A stretch of DNA of 6,554 nucleotides from Atopobiaceae bacterium (GCA_015258485.1 JABZIF010000060.1:1-6554); one strand, 5' to 3'; positions 1 through 6,168 are shown, numbered from the stretch's first letter. Translations and numbers: made by a program. The notes: generated by a model not told the origin, from the letters alone.

Positions 1-1
1 A

Positions 2-18
2 TTAGGGTTATACCCTAA
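2..18. repeat. 17-bp inverted repeat at window edge
   Basis: TTAGGGT at 2-8 is exactly complementary to ACCCTAA at 12-18, with a TAT loop at 9-11. No T-run follows it on either strand, so by itself it is not an intrinsic terminator. It could be an operator, or a hairpin at the 3' end of a gene lying to the left. It shares its last two bases with the outer arm of the terminator hairpin at 17-63, so the two structures could compete. The function is unknown; only the symmetry is certain. Confidence 0.4.
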
Positions 19-63
19 GAGCAAACCACCCGCTATGCGGGTGGTTATGATTTTTTTGCTCTT
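17..63. terminator. Intrinsic terminator hairpin, probably bidirectional
   Basis: AACCACCCGC at 24-33 pairs perfectly with GCGGGTGGTT at 37-46 around a TAT loop. This 10-bp GC-rich stem is followed on the plus strand by a run of seven T at 51-57, a strong rho-independent terminator for a transcript arriving from the left. On the minus strand the stem is followed by TTTGCTCTT, a weaker T-rich tail that could end the transcript of the solute-binding gene, whose stop lies about 64 bases before the stem. An outer 9-bp arm, AAGAGCAAA at 17-25 with TTTGCTCTT at 55-63, also pairs and encloses the inner stem with a one-sided bulge. The convergent use is inferred, because no gene to the left is visible. 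Confidence 0.75.
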
Positions 64-109
64 GTTTCTTCTTACCTGCATGAGTATGTAAGAAATTCTT
101 GTTAAAAAG

Positions 110-1714
110 CTACTTCTTCTGGACCTTCTCGAAGTGAGGATTAACCAGTACTTGAAGGCCGCTGAACTCTGGTTTAAGTGCATAAGGCATCTGTGGCCAG
201 TCAACAGGGATACACGCGTAATCGGTGTGTGTGAGGAGCGTATCAGCCTGACGAGTAAGTTCAAGCATACGATCATTATCGTTGACGGTAAGACGAGCTT
301 GATCAACCAAGTTATCAAAGTCTTTGCTGTTATAGAACGAAGACTTTTTAGCTGCTCTATCAGAGCGGAAGTAGGAGCCCATGTGCTCAACGCCCTGGAA
401 AGAGAGGGTAGACCAAGTTACCAGCGTAACTTCAAGGTCTCCATTGGTACGAGAATCACTCCAGACACCAGAGTCAATAACACTGACATTACATGTAACG
501 CCAATTTTTGACCATGCATCCTGTAGTGCAACCATAAGAGTCTGATCTTGGCTTCTTACTTGTGCATTTAGCGTAAGATTGGAAACCCCAGCCTGTGCGA
601 GAAGTTCTTTGGCCTTATCGACGTCGTATTCAAACTCAGGAGCTGAATCGTTGTACCCGCTTTCAGAAGATGGAATGAATGACTTGGCTGGTTTTGCAAC
701 GCCAGAAAGAATGGTGCTGCAGATAGTATCGCGGTCGATAGCCATTGATAGTGCTTGACGGACACGAACATCAGAGAGGTTGGAACTCTTAAGGTTTAGA
801 TTGACAAACTGGGTAGATGCAGGGGTGTAATTGACAATCTCTTTAGATACAGATTCATCGTTTTGATACTGTTGGATGAGTGTCTGTGAAATAAAAGCAA
901 GATCAATATCGCCATTTTTATAGTTCATCATACGAGTATTTGCATCGTCAATATAGACAAACCTCAGTTCATCAAGGCCAGGCTTGCCCTCATGATAGTC
1001 TGCAAATCCTTCAAGAACTACTTCTGTAGAGCCATCATTTGATACGAGTTTGTAAGCTCCTGTACCAATAAAGTTAGTTTCAGTACCCCAAGCGTCTCCT
1101 GCTTCTTTACAAGCTTTTTCCGGATAAATGACAGCATAGAACTGGGCCATGATTGCATTAAAGGTTGAATAGGGTTGCGTGAGCTTAATATCAAAGTGGC
1201 GATCATCTTTAATTACAACACCCGTGAGTTCTTCAGAGTTTCCGGCAATAATGTCTTTAGCACCCTCGATATAGGCATAAGAGTCAATTGAAGTTGCTTT
1301 TGTTGCAGGTAAAAACATACGAGTGAGAGTGTATTTAACGTCTGAAGATTTAAGAATTTCTCTATTATGAAATTTAACGCCTTCCTTGAGTTCAAACGAA
1401 TACGTAAGGCCATCATCGGAAATTGTGGGTAGGGAAGTAATGAGGTTAGGCTCAAGTTCTTTTGTTTCTGGATTGAGGACGATAAGAGACTCGGCAACAG
1501 CTTCAGAAACGCCTACAGAACCAGAAGTTTTTTGGGTATCAAAGGTTACCTTTGGATTATTCACACCAAAACGTAAAACTTTTTTATCTGAGTTTTCGCC
1601 ACCCGAGCTATTGCAACCAGTGAGTAGTGCGGCAGAACCTGCAACAACAGCAGCAGCTAAAGAACCACGTAAAAAAGTTTTACGAGAGAGATTACGTAAT
1701 AAGCGCTTCTTCAT
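110..1714 (-). CDS. ABC transporter solute-binding lipoprotein, family 5 (peptide/nickel type)
   Basis: A 534-residue extracytoplasmic binding protein of the SBP_bac_5 family (DppA/OppA-like), which presents peptides, or less often nickel or opines, to an ABC importer. The N-terminus is a lipoprotein signal: basic residues 1-17, including the twin-arginine-like SRKTFLRG at 10-17 (RK rather than RR), a hydrophobic stretch from about 18 to 32, and the lipobox LTGC with lipidated Cys34, then a Ser/Gly-rich linker. Family landmarks are the TYSFELKEGVKFH block at 104-116, GTGAYKL at 217-223, and VRQALSMAIDR at 318-328. The length is normal for the family. The ATG at 1712-1714 is preceded by AAAGG with a 6-base gap, and the signal peptide starts correctly there. 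The stop is TAG. No permease or ATPase gene flanks it, so it must work with a transporter encoded elsewhere. It is transcribed divergently from the C26 hydrolase and pepT genes, which makes peptide capture plausible. The ligand itself is not established. Confidence 0.92.
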   Translation of the reverse strand: MKKRLLRNLSRKTFLRGSLAAAVVAGSAALLTGCNSSGGENSDKKVLRFGVNNPKVTFDTQKTSGSVGVSEAVAESLIVLNPETKELEPNLITSLPTISDDGLTYSFELKEGVKFHNREILKSSDVKYTLTRMFLPATKATSIDSYAYIEGAKDIIAGNSEELTGVVIKDDRHFDIKLTQPYSTFNAIMAQFYAVIYPEKACKEAGDAWGTETNFIGTGAYKLVSNDGSTEVVLEGFADYHEGKPGLDELRFVYIDDANTRMMNYKNGDIDLAFISQTLIQQYQNDESVSKEIVNYTPASTQFVNLNLKSSNLSDVRVRQALSMAIDRDTICSTILSGVAKPAKSFIPSSESGYNDSAPEFEYDVDKAKELLAQAGVSNLTLNAQVRSQDQTLMVALQDAWSKIGVTCNVSVIDSGVWSDSRTNGDLEVTLVTWSTLSFQGVEHMGSYFRSDRAAKKSSFYNSKDFDNLVDQARLTVNDNDRMLELTRQADTLLTHTDYACIPVDWPQMPYALKPEFSGLQVLVNPHFEKVQKK

Positions 1715-1774
1715 GAGGCACCTTTCGGTTGTGTTTATTAAAAGTAAAATCTGGTGTTTTTTACCCGATTTAAT

Positions 1775-1854
1775 TAAATCTTATACTCGCCATGTTTCAT
1801 ATGTGAAAAACATTGTGGAGTAAATCGTATAAGCATGGTTTCATAAGTAAAAAA
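1775..1854. repeat. Imperfect direct repeat, two copies of about 35 bp
   Basis: Copy 1 runs from TAAATC at 1775-1780 to the A-run ending at 1810. Copy 2 runs from TAAATC at 1821-1826 to the A-run ending at 1854. The best conserved part is TTTCATATGTGAAAAA (1795-1810) against TTTCATAAGTAAAAAA (1839-1854), with 14 of 16 bases identical. Each is preceded by a CATG-containing segment and a TATA-containing segment, with small indels between copies. CTTATAC at 1780-1786 and GTATAAG at 1827-1833 are also inverted relative to each other. The repeat fills the middle of the divergent spacer and overlaps the likely minus promoter. Tandem regulator sites are the simplest reading; a small duplication is the alternative. 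Confidence 0.45.
1780..1809 (-). promoter_or_regulatory. Candidate promoter for the family 5 binding-protein gene
   Basis: On the minus strand a -10-like TATAAG (plus 1780-1785, 5 of 6 matches to TATAAT) lies 18 bases downstream of a -35-like TTTTCA (plus 1804-1809, 4 of 6 matches to TTGACA). This would start transcription about 55-60 bases before the ATG at 1714. The -35 box overlaps one arm of the palindrome TTTCA-TATG-TGAAA at 1795-1808, a plausible repressor or activator site. The match is visible in the sequence; promoter activity and regulation are inferred. Confidence 0.4.
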
Positions 1855-1863
1855 GCGATAAAG

Positions 1864-1895
1864 TCATAGGTTACGTTGGTATGTTATGCCTATGA
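1864..1895 (+). promoter_or_regulatory. Inverted repeat around a possible extended -10 upstream of the C26 hydrolase gene
   Basis: TCATAGG at 1864-1870 and CCTATGA at 1889-1895 are perfect 7-base inverted arms separated by 18 bases. Between them lies TGGTATGTT (1877-1885), which fits an extended -10 pattern (TGn followed by TATGTT, 4 of 6 matches to TATAAT). No convincing -35 sits upstream. A transcript from here would leave about 40 bases of leader before the GTG start at 1935. Symmetric arms on both sides of a -10 are typical of a repressor site, but that role is inferred. Confidence 0.3.
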
Positions 1896-1934
1896 GTTGT
1901 ACGGTTATTGCTTGGCTTGAGTTAGAAGGTTTGT

Positions 1935-2732
1935 GTGAATATCCCAGATTGTGTACAAGAAGAATTTATCGATGTTGCTGCTAGTCCCGCTTCAGAGAGA
2001 CCACTTATCTGTGTTAGTCCTCGGTGGATGTCAGAAGATGAATTTTCAGAGTCTCAATCTGTAGCTGAGGTTCATCTTAATGCTATTCTTGCCGCTGGTG
2101 GTCTTCCAGTTATGATGCCACTTACAGATGATTCCAATCTTATCGCACGTTTTGTAGATATGTGTGATGGTTTTTGCTTACCGGGTGGTCAAGATGTTGA
2201 TCCTCGTAATTGGGGAGAAGAACCTCGTGATCCAAAACGTTTAGCTCCTGTTCGTGATGCGCTTGAGTTTGAATTGGTAAGGCAAGTGTTGGCAAAAGAT
2301 AAGCCACTTTTTGCTATCTGTCGAGGCTTGCAACTTTTAAATGTTGTTTTAGGTGGTACGCTAGCTCAAGATTTACATGAACTTAAACCAGCCGAAAATC
2401 ATACGTTTTGGACTCATTCAGCAAACTTATATCATCCGGTTCATACGGTTAAGGTTCAAAAGGATACTCTTTTATATAAGGCTTTGGGTGAAGTTGAAGA
2501 CGTGCAGGTAAATTCTTATCATGACGAAGCGTTGAAAAAAGTTTCACCTCAACTTCGTGTTGTAGCTCATACATCTGATGGCATCATTGAAGGCGCGGAG
2601 GTAATTGGAAAGACGTTTGCTGTTGGTGTCCAATGGCATCCAGAGTACGGTTGGCTGTATAGTAAAGCAGATTGTAGGCTTTGGAAATCTTTTGTTGCTG
2701 CTTCAAAAGCTGCGCGAATTTCTCGTCAATAA
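1935..2732 (+). CDS. Class I glutamine amidotransferase-like hydrolase, peptidase C26 family (PuuD-like)
   Basis: A 265-residue cytoplasmic hydrolase of the peptidase C26 family, whose best known members cleave gamma-glutamyl bonds (gamma-glutamyl-GABA hydrolase PuuD; gamma-glutamyl hydrolases). Visible landmarks: the first strand RPLICVSPRW at 22-31; LPGGQDVDP at 82-90; the nucleophile elbow FAICRGLQLLNV with Cys129; GGTLAQDL at 140-147; VNSYHDEAL at 192-200, the conserved VNSxH motif; and QWHPEY at 233-238, carrying His235 and Glu237 of the catalytic triad. All triad residues are present, so it should be active. The start is GTG, with AGAAGG at 1924-1929 five bases upstream. The next in-frame ATG is codon 32, inside the conserved domain, so GTG is preferred; this gives about 20 extra N-terminal residues before the fold begins. 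It is probably co-transcribed with pepT, 54 bases downstream with no terminator between. The exact gamma-glutamyl substrate cannot be told, and no other putrescine-pathway gene is visible. Confidence 0.88.
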   Translation: MNIPDCVQEEFIDVAASPASERPLICVSPRWMSEDEFSESQSVAEVHLNAILAAGGLPVMMPLTDDSNLIARFVDMCDGFCLPGGQDVDPRNWGEEPRDPKRLAPVRDALEFELVRQVLAKDKPLFAICRGLQLLNVVLGGTLAQDLHELKPAENHTFWTHSANLYHPVHTVKVQKDTLLYKALGEVEDVQVNSYHDEALKKVSPQLRVVAHTSDGIIEGAEVIGKTFAVGVQWHPEYGWLYSKADCRLWKSFVAASKAARISRQ

Positions 2733-2786
2733 ATTATTAATTTAGACTGCGCTAACATTGAGTTGACGTAGTTTTTTGGAGCATGT

Positions 2787-4037
2787 ATGAGTGATGTCTT
2801 AGATAGATTCATCAAATATTGTAAGGTTTCATCTCAGTCAAATCCGCTTACTGCCAATACTGTTCCCTCGACTGAGTCTCAACATCAGATGGCTAAAGTC
2901 GTTGCTGCTGATTTGCGAGACCTTGGTACAGAAGATGTGACAGTAAATGAGCATGCGTATGTAGTGGCGCATTGGCCTGCGAGCGAGGGACTCGAAGATC
3001 TCCCTACACTTGGTTTTTGCTGCCACCTGGATACCGCTTGGCAGTCATGGGGTAATCCCGTTCATCCTCAGGTGGTTACGTATAAGGGTGGAAAGCTTAC
3101 TGTGGGATATGATCCTAACGGTAGAGAAGTTTCTATAAGTCCTGAAACTAATCCTCAACTTGCGCATATGATTGGTTGGCAGCTTATTACTACTGATGGA
3201 ACATCATTGCTTGGTGGCGATGATAAAGCTGGCGTTGCAATGCTTGTAAGCTTGCTTGCTCGTTATACTGAACATCCAGAGTTTAAGCATCCACGCATTG
3301 CACTTGCGTTTGTTCCTGATGAGGAGATTGGTCACGGAGCTGCTCTTTTAGACCTTAAGGCATTTGGCGCAGCGTATGGTTACACCATTGACGGTGGTCC
3401 GTTGGGTGAATTTTGCTATGAGACGTTCAATGCAGCTGAGGTATTTGTACGTGCCCATGGTCTCTCTGTCCATACAGGTACTGCAAAAGGTCAGATGATT
3501 AATGCATCGGAAGCTCTTATGCGCTTCCATGCGCTACTTCCACCAGAACAGCGTCCAGAGTTCACAGAAGGTTATGATGGCTTTTTCTATCTCGAGCGTA
3601 TAAACGGTGATTGTGAGACTGCTCACGCAGATTATATTATTCGCGATCACGATCAGACAAAAGTTGAATATCGTAAACAGCTTATGAAAGATGCTGCAAG
3701 TTATGTTAATGCTCAGCTTATGTCTGACGTACTCTCGGTTGAGATTCATGATCAGTATCACAATCTTGCAGATATTGTATTAAAGCCTGAATACGCTCAT
3801 CTTATTGAAAATGCTCGCATTGCGTATAAGCAAGCAGGTGTTGAGATGACCTGTATTCCTATGCGTGGTGGCACAGATGGATCCCAGCTTTCATTTAGAG
3901 GTTTTCCCTGCGCTAATCTTTCTGCTTGTTACTACAATGCACATGGCGTGAAGGAGTTTGTTCCTGTTCCAGAGCTTGAGAGCATGGTTGACGTGCTTGA
4001 ACATCTTGTAGCACTTTATGCGCAACCACAAAAGTAG
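2787..4037 (+). CDS. pepT: Peptidase T, tripeptide aminopeptidase (M20B metallopeptidase)
   Basis: A 416-residue cytoplasmic di-zinc exopeptidase that removes the N-terminal residue from tripeptides; the E. coli enzyme is slightly shorter (about 408). The alignment from memory is colinear throughout. Catalytic and metal residues are all present: His80 and Asp82 in CCHLDTA; the bridging Asp145 in LLGGDDKAG; Glu179 (general base) and Glu180 in VPDEEIG; Asp202 in TIDGG; and His386 in YNAHGVKEF. Also conserved are VPSTES at 26-31, LITTDG at 133-138, VHTGTAKG at 228-235 in the lid domain, YIIRDHD at 283-289 and RGGTDGSQLSF at 360-370. GGAG at 2778-2781 lies five bases before the ATG at 2787. Another ATG four bases earlier is out of frame and too close to the Shine-Dalgarno. 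The gene follows the C26 hydrolase in the same direction, consistent with a peptide-breakdown operon opposite a peptide-binding lipoprotein. Its stop codon is overlapped by the ribosome site of the small frame that follows. Confidence 0.95.
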   Translation: MSDVLDRFIKYCKVSSQSNPLTANTVPSTESQHQMAKVVAADLRDLGTEDVTVNEHAYVVAHWPASEGLEDLPTLGFCCHLDTAWQSWGNPVHPQVVTYKGGKLTVGYDPNGREVSISPETNPQLAHMIGWQLITTDGTSLLGGDDKAGVAMLVSLLARYTEHPEFKHPRIALAFVPDEEIGHGAALLDLKAFGAAYGYTIDGGPLGEFCYETFNAAEVFVRAHGLSVHTGTAKGQMINASEALMRFHALLPPEQRPEFTEGYDGFFYLERINGDCETAHADYIIRDHDQTKVEYRKQLMKDAASYVNAQLMSDVLSVEIHDQYHNLADIVLKPEYAHLIENARIAYKQAGVEMTCIPMRGGTDGSQLSFRGFPCANLSACYYNAHGVKEFVPVPELESMVDVLEHLVALYAQPQK

Positions 4038-4046
4038 GAGAGGTAC

Positions 4047-4154
4047 GTGCTTGGGCGAGAAACCCTGATCTTTCTTGCGGAAAATTTGTTGCCTATTTTG
4101 CAGGTAATGTTGCTGCGCTACTGTTTCAAGGCACGTAGAAGAATGCGTAAATAG
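4047..4154 (+). CDS. Possible 35-residue membrane-type small protein
   Basis: A short reading frame starts at GTG (4047) and stops at TAG (4152-4154). AGGAG at 4036-4040, followed by GAGG at 4040-4043, gives a very strong Shine-Dalgarno about six bases before the GTG. It overlaps the pepT TAG, so translation could be coupled to pepT. The predicted peptide has a mostly hydrophobic stretch at residues 7-23 (TLIFLAENLLPILQVMLL region, interrupted by Glu12, Asn13 and Pro16). A basic tail, RYCFKARRRMRK, follows at 24-35, giving a net charge of about +6. That pattern suits a small membrane-associated or amphipathic protein with a cytoplasmic tail. I recognise no family. Against it: it is short, uses a GTG start, and may be chance in a 250-base spacer. 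The ribosome site is the main support. Confidence 0.4.
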   Translation: MLGRETLIFLAENLLPILQVMLLRYCFKARRRMRK

Positions 4155-4289
4155 TTGCTTTCAATTGTGGATTCTGTGGCTATATCAAATATTTTCTTAT
4201 TAAGCAGTGTTATGAGTGAGAAAATTACAGTAAATATACTAAGATAGCTAAAGTTAACTTTTTGTGTAAGTCTGTGTAAGGAGTAATGT
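4155..4289 (+). promoter_or_regulatory. Leader region of the ABC importer operon, with -10-like box and palindrome
   Basis: This AT-rich stretch separates the pepT group from the importer operon and has no GC-rich terminator stem. TATACT at 4235-4240 matches TATAAT in 5 of 6 positions. The best -35 candidates upstream (ATGAGT at 4212-4217, or TTATGA at 4210-4215) match TTGACA in only 3 of 6, so the promoter is weakly supported. Nine bases after the -10 is a perfect 12-base palindrome, AAAGTTAACTTT at 4250-4261, near the expected transcription start and well placed for an operator. AAGGAG at 4278-4283 is the ribosome site for the binding-protein gene. I looked for a TPP riboswitch because some relatives import thiamine precursors, and did not find its conserved core. 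Confidence 0.35.
4263..4280 (+). repeat. Two copies of TGTGTAAG, 10-bp period
   Basis: TGTGTAAG occurs at 4263-4270 and again at 4273-4280, separated by TC. The second copy runs into the AAGGAG ribosome site. A 10-base period puts both copies on the same face of the helix, so a bound regulator is possible, but a chance duplication is equally likely. The repeat directly follows the palindrome at 4250-4261. Confidence 0.3.
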
Positions 4290-5294
4290 ATGGATAGGCG
4301 TTCATTTCTTAAACTTGCCGGTTTGATTCCAGCTGCTGCTCTTATTGGTTGCACTGGTACCAAGCAAGAGACTCCAAAAGAGGAGTCAAAAAAAGCTGAT
4401 CCCGTTGCAGTAAAGGTAGCCACGCTAAAAGGTCCTACATCTATGGGCCTCGTGAAGTTTATGAGTGAGGTTGAGTCTCAAAACATCACCGATAATAACT
4501 ATTCTTTTGAGATTCTTGATGCGCCCGATCAAGTTGTTGCAAAGGTTGCAAAGGGCGATGTAGATGCGGCTTCTATACCTGCAAACCTTGCCGCAACACT
4601 TTTTGCTAAGACAAAAGGCGCATATAAGGTTGCTTGTATTAATGTTCTTAATGTCCTCAATATTGTTGAGACAGGCAATACTATTTCAAAGTTAACTGAC
4701 CTTAAAGGTAAGACGTTGTATGCATCTGGTAAAGGTGCTGTTCCTGAGTACGTTCTTTCGTATCTTTTGAGTAAGAATGGTCTTAAACTCGGTGAAGATG
4801 TCCAGGTAGAATGGAAGAGTGAGCATGCTGAGTGTGTAGCTGCTCTTGCTCAGGATTCAGCAGGAATTGCCTTGCTACCACAACCTTTTGTGACAGTTGC
4901 CCAGACAAAAAATAATCAAATTCGTGTTGCTATTGATTTAGGGACCGAGTGGGAAGCACTCAATCCAAAAAGCAAAATTATTACCGGTGTAACCATTATT
5001 TCCTCTAAGCTCATTTCAGATTCTCCTGATGCAGTTACAGCATTTTTGTCGCACTATAGAGACTCTATTGAGTTTGCTCTTGATCATGTTGATGATGCTG
5101 CGGCGCTGGTTGGAAAGTATGGTATTGTTCCCGAGGCTGTAGCAAAAACCGCTCTTCCAAAATGTAATATTGCATTTATTGATGGTGCTGATATGAAGAC
5201 TGCTCTTTCAGAATATCTCGGCGTTCTCGCTGAAGAAAATCCGCAGTCAGTCGGTGGATCGGTGCCAGGAGACGATTTCTACTTTGGTGCATAG
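4290..5294 (+). CDS. ABC transporter solute-binding lipoprotein, SsuA/TauA/THI5-like (COG0715 type)
   Basis: A 334-residue binding protein of the nitrate/sulfonate/taurine and thiamine-precursor superfamily. It resembles the lipoproteins with LKGPTxMG near the start and a DDFY-type C-terminus found in many anaerobic Gram-positives. The signal is striking: DRRSFLKLAG at 2-11 is a near-canonical twin-arginine motif, followed by a hydrophobic segment and the lipobox LIGC with Cys21. This suggests a Tat-exported lipoprotein. Landmarks: LKGPTSMG at 47-54; GDVDAASIPANLAATLF at 89-105; DLKGKTLYASGKGAVPEYVL at 137-156, typical ligand-cleft sequence; LLPQPFVT at 195-202; and PGDDFYFG at 326-333. AAGGAG lies six bases before the ATG at 4290; the ATG at 4286 is out of frame. 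It is the first gene of a binding protein-permease-ATPase operon. The substrate is unknown: sulfonates, aromatic carboxylates or thiamine precursors fit the superfamily, and nothing nearby decides. Confidence 0.9.
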   Translation: MDRRSFLKLAGLIPAAALIGCTGTKQETPKEESKKADPVAVKVATLKGPTSMGLVKFMSEVESQNITDNNYSFEILDAPDQVVAKVAKGDVDAASIPANLAATLFAKTKGAYKVACINVLNVLNIVETGNTISKLTDLKGKTLYASGKGAVPEYVLSYLLSKNGLKLGEDVQVEWKSEHAECVAALAQDSAGIALLPQPFVTVAQTKNNQIRVAIDLGTEWEALNPKSKIITGVTIISSKLISDSPDAVTAFLSHYRDSIEFALDHVDDAAALVGKYGIVPEAVAKTALPKCNIAFIDGADMKTALSEYLGVLAEENPQSVGGSVPGDDFYFGA

Positions 5295-6168
5295 TCCACA
5301 GAGTAAAAAGGTGTCAATTATCCGGGGTAACAGAGAAAATGCTGGTACCTCGGATAGTTTTGCTTTAAATGGCAAGAATAAAGGGTTGCTGCAACCTGAT
5401 ACTCAAAAGCATTCATTGACTCCCTGGACCATTAGAATCATTGCCGTTGTCTTTTGGATTCTCGTGTGGCAAATAGCTGCGATGGCCATTAATCAAGATA
5501 TTATTTTGGTGTCGCCCATCCAGGCCATTCAAACCCTTTTTGGGCTTTTGCAGCTTAGAGATTTTTGGATATCCGTTGGTCTTTCTCTCTTGCGCATTTT
5601 TACGGGCGGAGCTCTTGCCTTTGTGTTGGGAATTTTGCTAGCGTTTTTAAGTTTTAAAAACGCTATTATTCGCTATCTTTTAGAGCCACTTATCTCAACC
5701 ATTAAGTCAATTCCCGTTGCTTCTTTTGTTATCTTACTCTTAGTTTGGATACGAACACCATATCTCTCTATTTCAATTTCATTTTTGATGGCGCTTCCTA
5801 TTTTGTATGTTGCCGTTCTTGAAGGGCTTCTTGCTATTGATCAGCAGCTTATCGAGATGGCTGATGTATATCAGATTTTTGGTTGGAGAAGAATTAAGGC
5901 AATTTATCTGTCTCAGCTTTTGCCTTCCTTAAAGGCTGCAACTTCACTTGCAATGGGCTTTTGTTGGAAGTCGGGTATTGCAGCTGAGGTAATTGGATTG
6001 CCGTCGTTTTCTATTGGTGAGCATCTGTTTAATGCAAAAATTTATTTAGATATTCCTGCTCTTTTTGCGTGGACGCTCGTGGTCATTGCTTTAAGTGCGC
6101 TTGGCGAGAAATTCGTTTTGTTTCTTGTTTCATGGGTGACCAAAAAGCTGGAAAAGAGCTGTGCATGA
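5284..6168 (+). CDS. ABC transporter permease, SsuC/TauC type
   Basis: Membrane-spanning subunit of a nitrate/sulfonate/taurine-type importer (BPD_transp_1 fold, about six helices). Numbered from the TTG at 5284 (294 residues), a hydrophilic N-terminus of about 46 residues precedes the first helix at about 48-68 (IRIIAVVFWILVWQIAAMAI). Further hydrophobic segments lie near 94-120, 142-156, 160-182, 220-238 and 258-283. The EAA-type coupling loop that contacts the ATPase is EMADVYQIFGWRRIKAIYL at 191-209, ending near QLLP. The start is uncertain because no ATG precedes the first helix. TTG 5284 has AGGAG at 5267-5271, a long 12-base gap away. GTG 5311 has only weak ribosome-site bases, and GTG 5254 has none. 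With TTG 5284 the gene overlaps the binding-protein gene by 11 bases. The stop TGA overlaps the ATPase start. The family call is secure; the start is not. Confidence 0.88.
   Translation: MVHSPQSKKVSIIRGNRENAGTSDSFALNGKNKGLLQPDTQKHSLTPWTIRIIAVVFWILVWQIAAMAINQDIILVSPIQAIQTLFGLLQLRDFWISVGLSLLRIFTGGALAFVLGILLAFLSFKNAIIRYLLEPLISTIKSIPVASFVILLLVWIRTPYLSISISFLMALPILYVAVLEGLLAIDQQLIEMADVYQIFGWRRIKAIYLSQLLPSLKAATSLAMGFCWKSGIAAEVIGLPSFSIGEHLFNAKIYLDIPALFAWTLVVIALSALGEKFVLFLVSWVTKKLEKSCA

Noticed and set aside
35..91. Short plus-strand frame from ATG at 35 with a very hydrophobic predicted peptide
   Set aside because: The hydrophobicity comes from the terminator T-run and following T-rich bases; there is no ribosome site, and the frame passes through the terminator stem.
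134..511. 125-codon plus-strand frame antisense to the family 5 binding-protein gene
   Set aside because: It lies wholly inside a well-supported gene on the other strand, has no recognisable domain, and no good ribosome site was seen.
1386..1823. 145-codon plus-strand frame running from inside the binding-protein gene into the divergent spacer
   Set aside because: Most of it is antisense to conserved codons of the lipoprotein, the translation resembles no family, and its end runs through the repeats and likely promoter.
2763..2791. TTGACG at 2763-2768 as a -35 box for pepT
   Set aside because: The matching -10 position (TATGAG at 2786-2791) lies on the pepT start codon itself, which would remove the ribosome site; read-through from the upstream gene is simpler.
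4050..4090. Possible TPP riboswitch upstream of the importer (ACCCTGATCT stretch)
   Set aside because: Only a fragment resembles the conserved core; the CTGAGA element and the later conserved arm are missing, and the stretch sits inside the small frame just after pepT.
2783..4298. ATGTATG at the starts of both pepT and the importer binding protein, each making an out-of-frame three-codon frame (stops TGA and TAG)
   Set aside because: The upstream ATG is only one or two bases from the Shine-Dalgarno in both cases, too close for initiation, so the likeness is probably chance.
4118..4423. 101-codon minus-strand frame across the importer leader and signal-peptide region
   Set aside because: It overlaps the confident Tat-lipoprotein start and its leader in antisense; the predicted protein has no family features.
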